Shown piece after piece: positions 11,739 to 11,894 of a DNA stretch of 11,894 nucleotides; within the stretch, counting starts at the first letter, position 1; the number at the start of each line of letters is the position of its first letter. A program made the translations under genes and the position numbers. Source of the DNA: an uncultured Oscillospiraceae bacterium (GTDB lineage: Bacteria > Bacillota > Clostridia > Oscillospirales > Oscillospiraceae); contig CAKTOJ010000046.1 in NCBI GenBank assembly GCA_934589665.1, positions 1-11,894 of the forward strand, read 5' to 3'. The notes beneath the pieces were generated by a model. It was not told the DNA's origin. It searched no databases and saw only the letters and a list, made by a program, of their open reading frames with translations.

Positions 11739-11894
11739 AGTCCGTACAAACCGCCGTCAAAATGGCAACAGCCTCCGATTTGTCATTGCGAGGAGGCCGC
11801 AGGCCGACGTGGCAATCTCGGGAAGGCAGTGTCGACTCCGTACCGGCCGCCGTTAAAATGGGAAACGCCTCCGATTTGTCATTGCGAGGAGGCC
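11739..11894. repeat. Right-hand array of ~96-bp repeat units, running off the edge
   Basis: One full unit starts TGTCATTGCGAGGAGGCCGC at 11781 and the next starts at 11877, giving a 96-bp period. A partial unit with CCGTCAAAATGG and GCCTCCGATT precedes it (11739-11780). The unit is the reverse complement, with divergence, of the tandem units at 8766-8960. The array continues beyond the window. Confidence 0.82.

Larger units (their letters stand above)
11402..11894. other. Aldolase upstream region and right-hand repeat zone
   Basis: This 493-bp region without a gene to the window end contains the aldolase leader and promoter (to 11553), then from about 11640 only repeat-family sequence: CCGGCC(A/G)CCGTTAAAA words, a TAGGGGAGCGGC palindrome and GTCATTGCGAGGAGGCC units. 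Open frames here are repeat translations. Confidence 0.65.

Overview
The window looks like a chromosomal segment from a Gram-positive gut-type Clostridia, most likely Oscillospirales. That placement is an inference. It rests on a GC-rich core with very strong GC3 codon bias, Firmicutes-type AGGAGG ribosome sites and TTGACA/TATAAT promoters, S-layer-homology surface anchoring, and dispersed repeats containing 'GTCATTGCGAGGAGGCC' and 'TAGGGGAGCGGC' that I associate with that order.

Left part (1-2160) is AT-richer and carries two toxin-like modules, both read leftward. The first is the N-terminal part of a Fic-family protein with its own helix-turn-helix (running off the left edge), behind a promoter overlapped by an inverted repeat. 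The second is a two-gene operon: an XRE helix-turn-helix fused to a DUF3990 (ADP-ribosyltransferase-like) domain, then a translationally coupled 166-aa partner. This operon has its own promoter with a 25-bp operator-like direct repeat and a strong terminator. The part ends at an initiator tRNA-fMet gene (leftward) with its own promoter and terminator.

The centre (2411-8530) holds a small conserved P-loop ATPase (leftward) and one very large secreted protein (rightward, 1729 aa). The large protein combines a signal peptide, three SLH repeats, a UshA-type 5'-nucleotidase, a beta-rich module, an alpha/beta hydrolase, a domain resembling the C-terminal half of SAM hydroxide adenosyltransferases, a Y_phosphatase3-type phosphatase, and a second beta-rich module. 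It looks like a wall-anchored multi-enzyme phosphoester scavenger or surface-signal eraser, and is the most striking object here.

The right part (8530-11894) is a repeat-rich zone: tandem 97/98-bp units, nested palindromes, and a 78-bp sequence present twice without a mismatch. The two 78-bp copies bracket an Abi_2-family (AbiD/AbiF-like) HEPN gene. Beyond lies a class II fructose-bisphosphate aldolase (leftward) with promoter and terminator, and then another repeat array in the opposite orientation that continues past the right edge.

Overall, housekeeping genes (initiator tRNA, aldolase, conserved ATPase) and one elaborate surface enzyme are interleaved with three apparently independent toxin/defence cassettes (Fic, HTH-DUF3990 pair, Abi_2). 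The cassettes sit next to a tRNA gene or between recombinogenic repeats.
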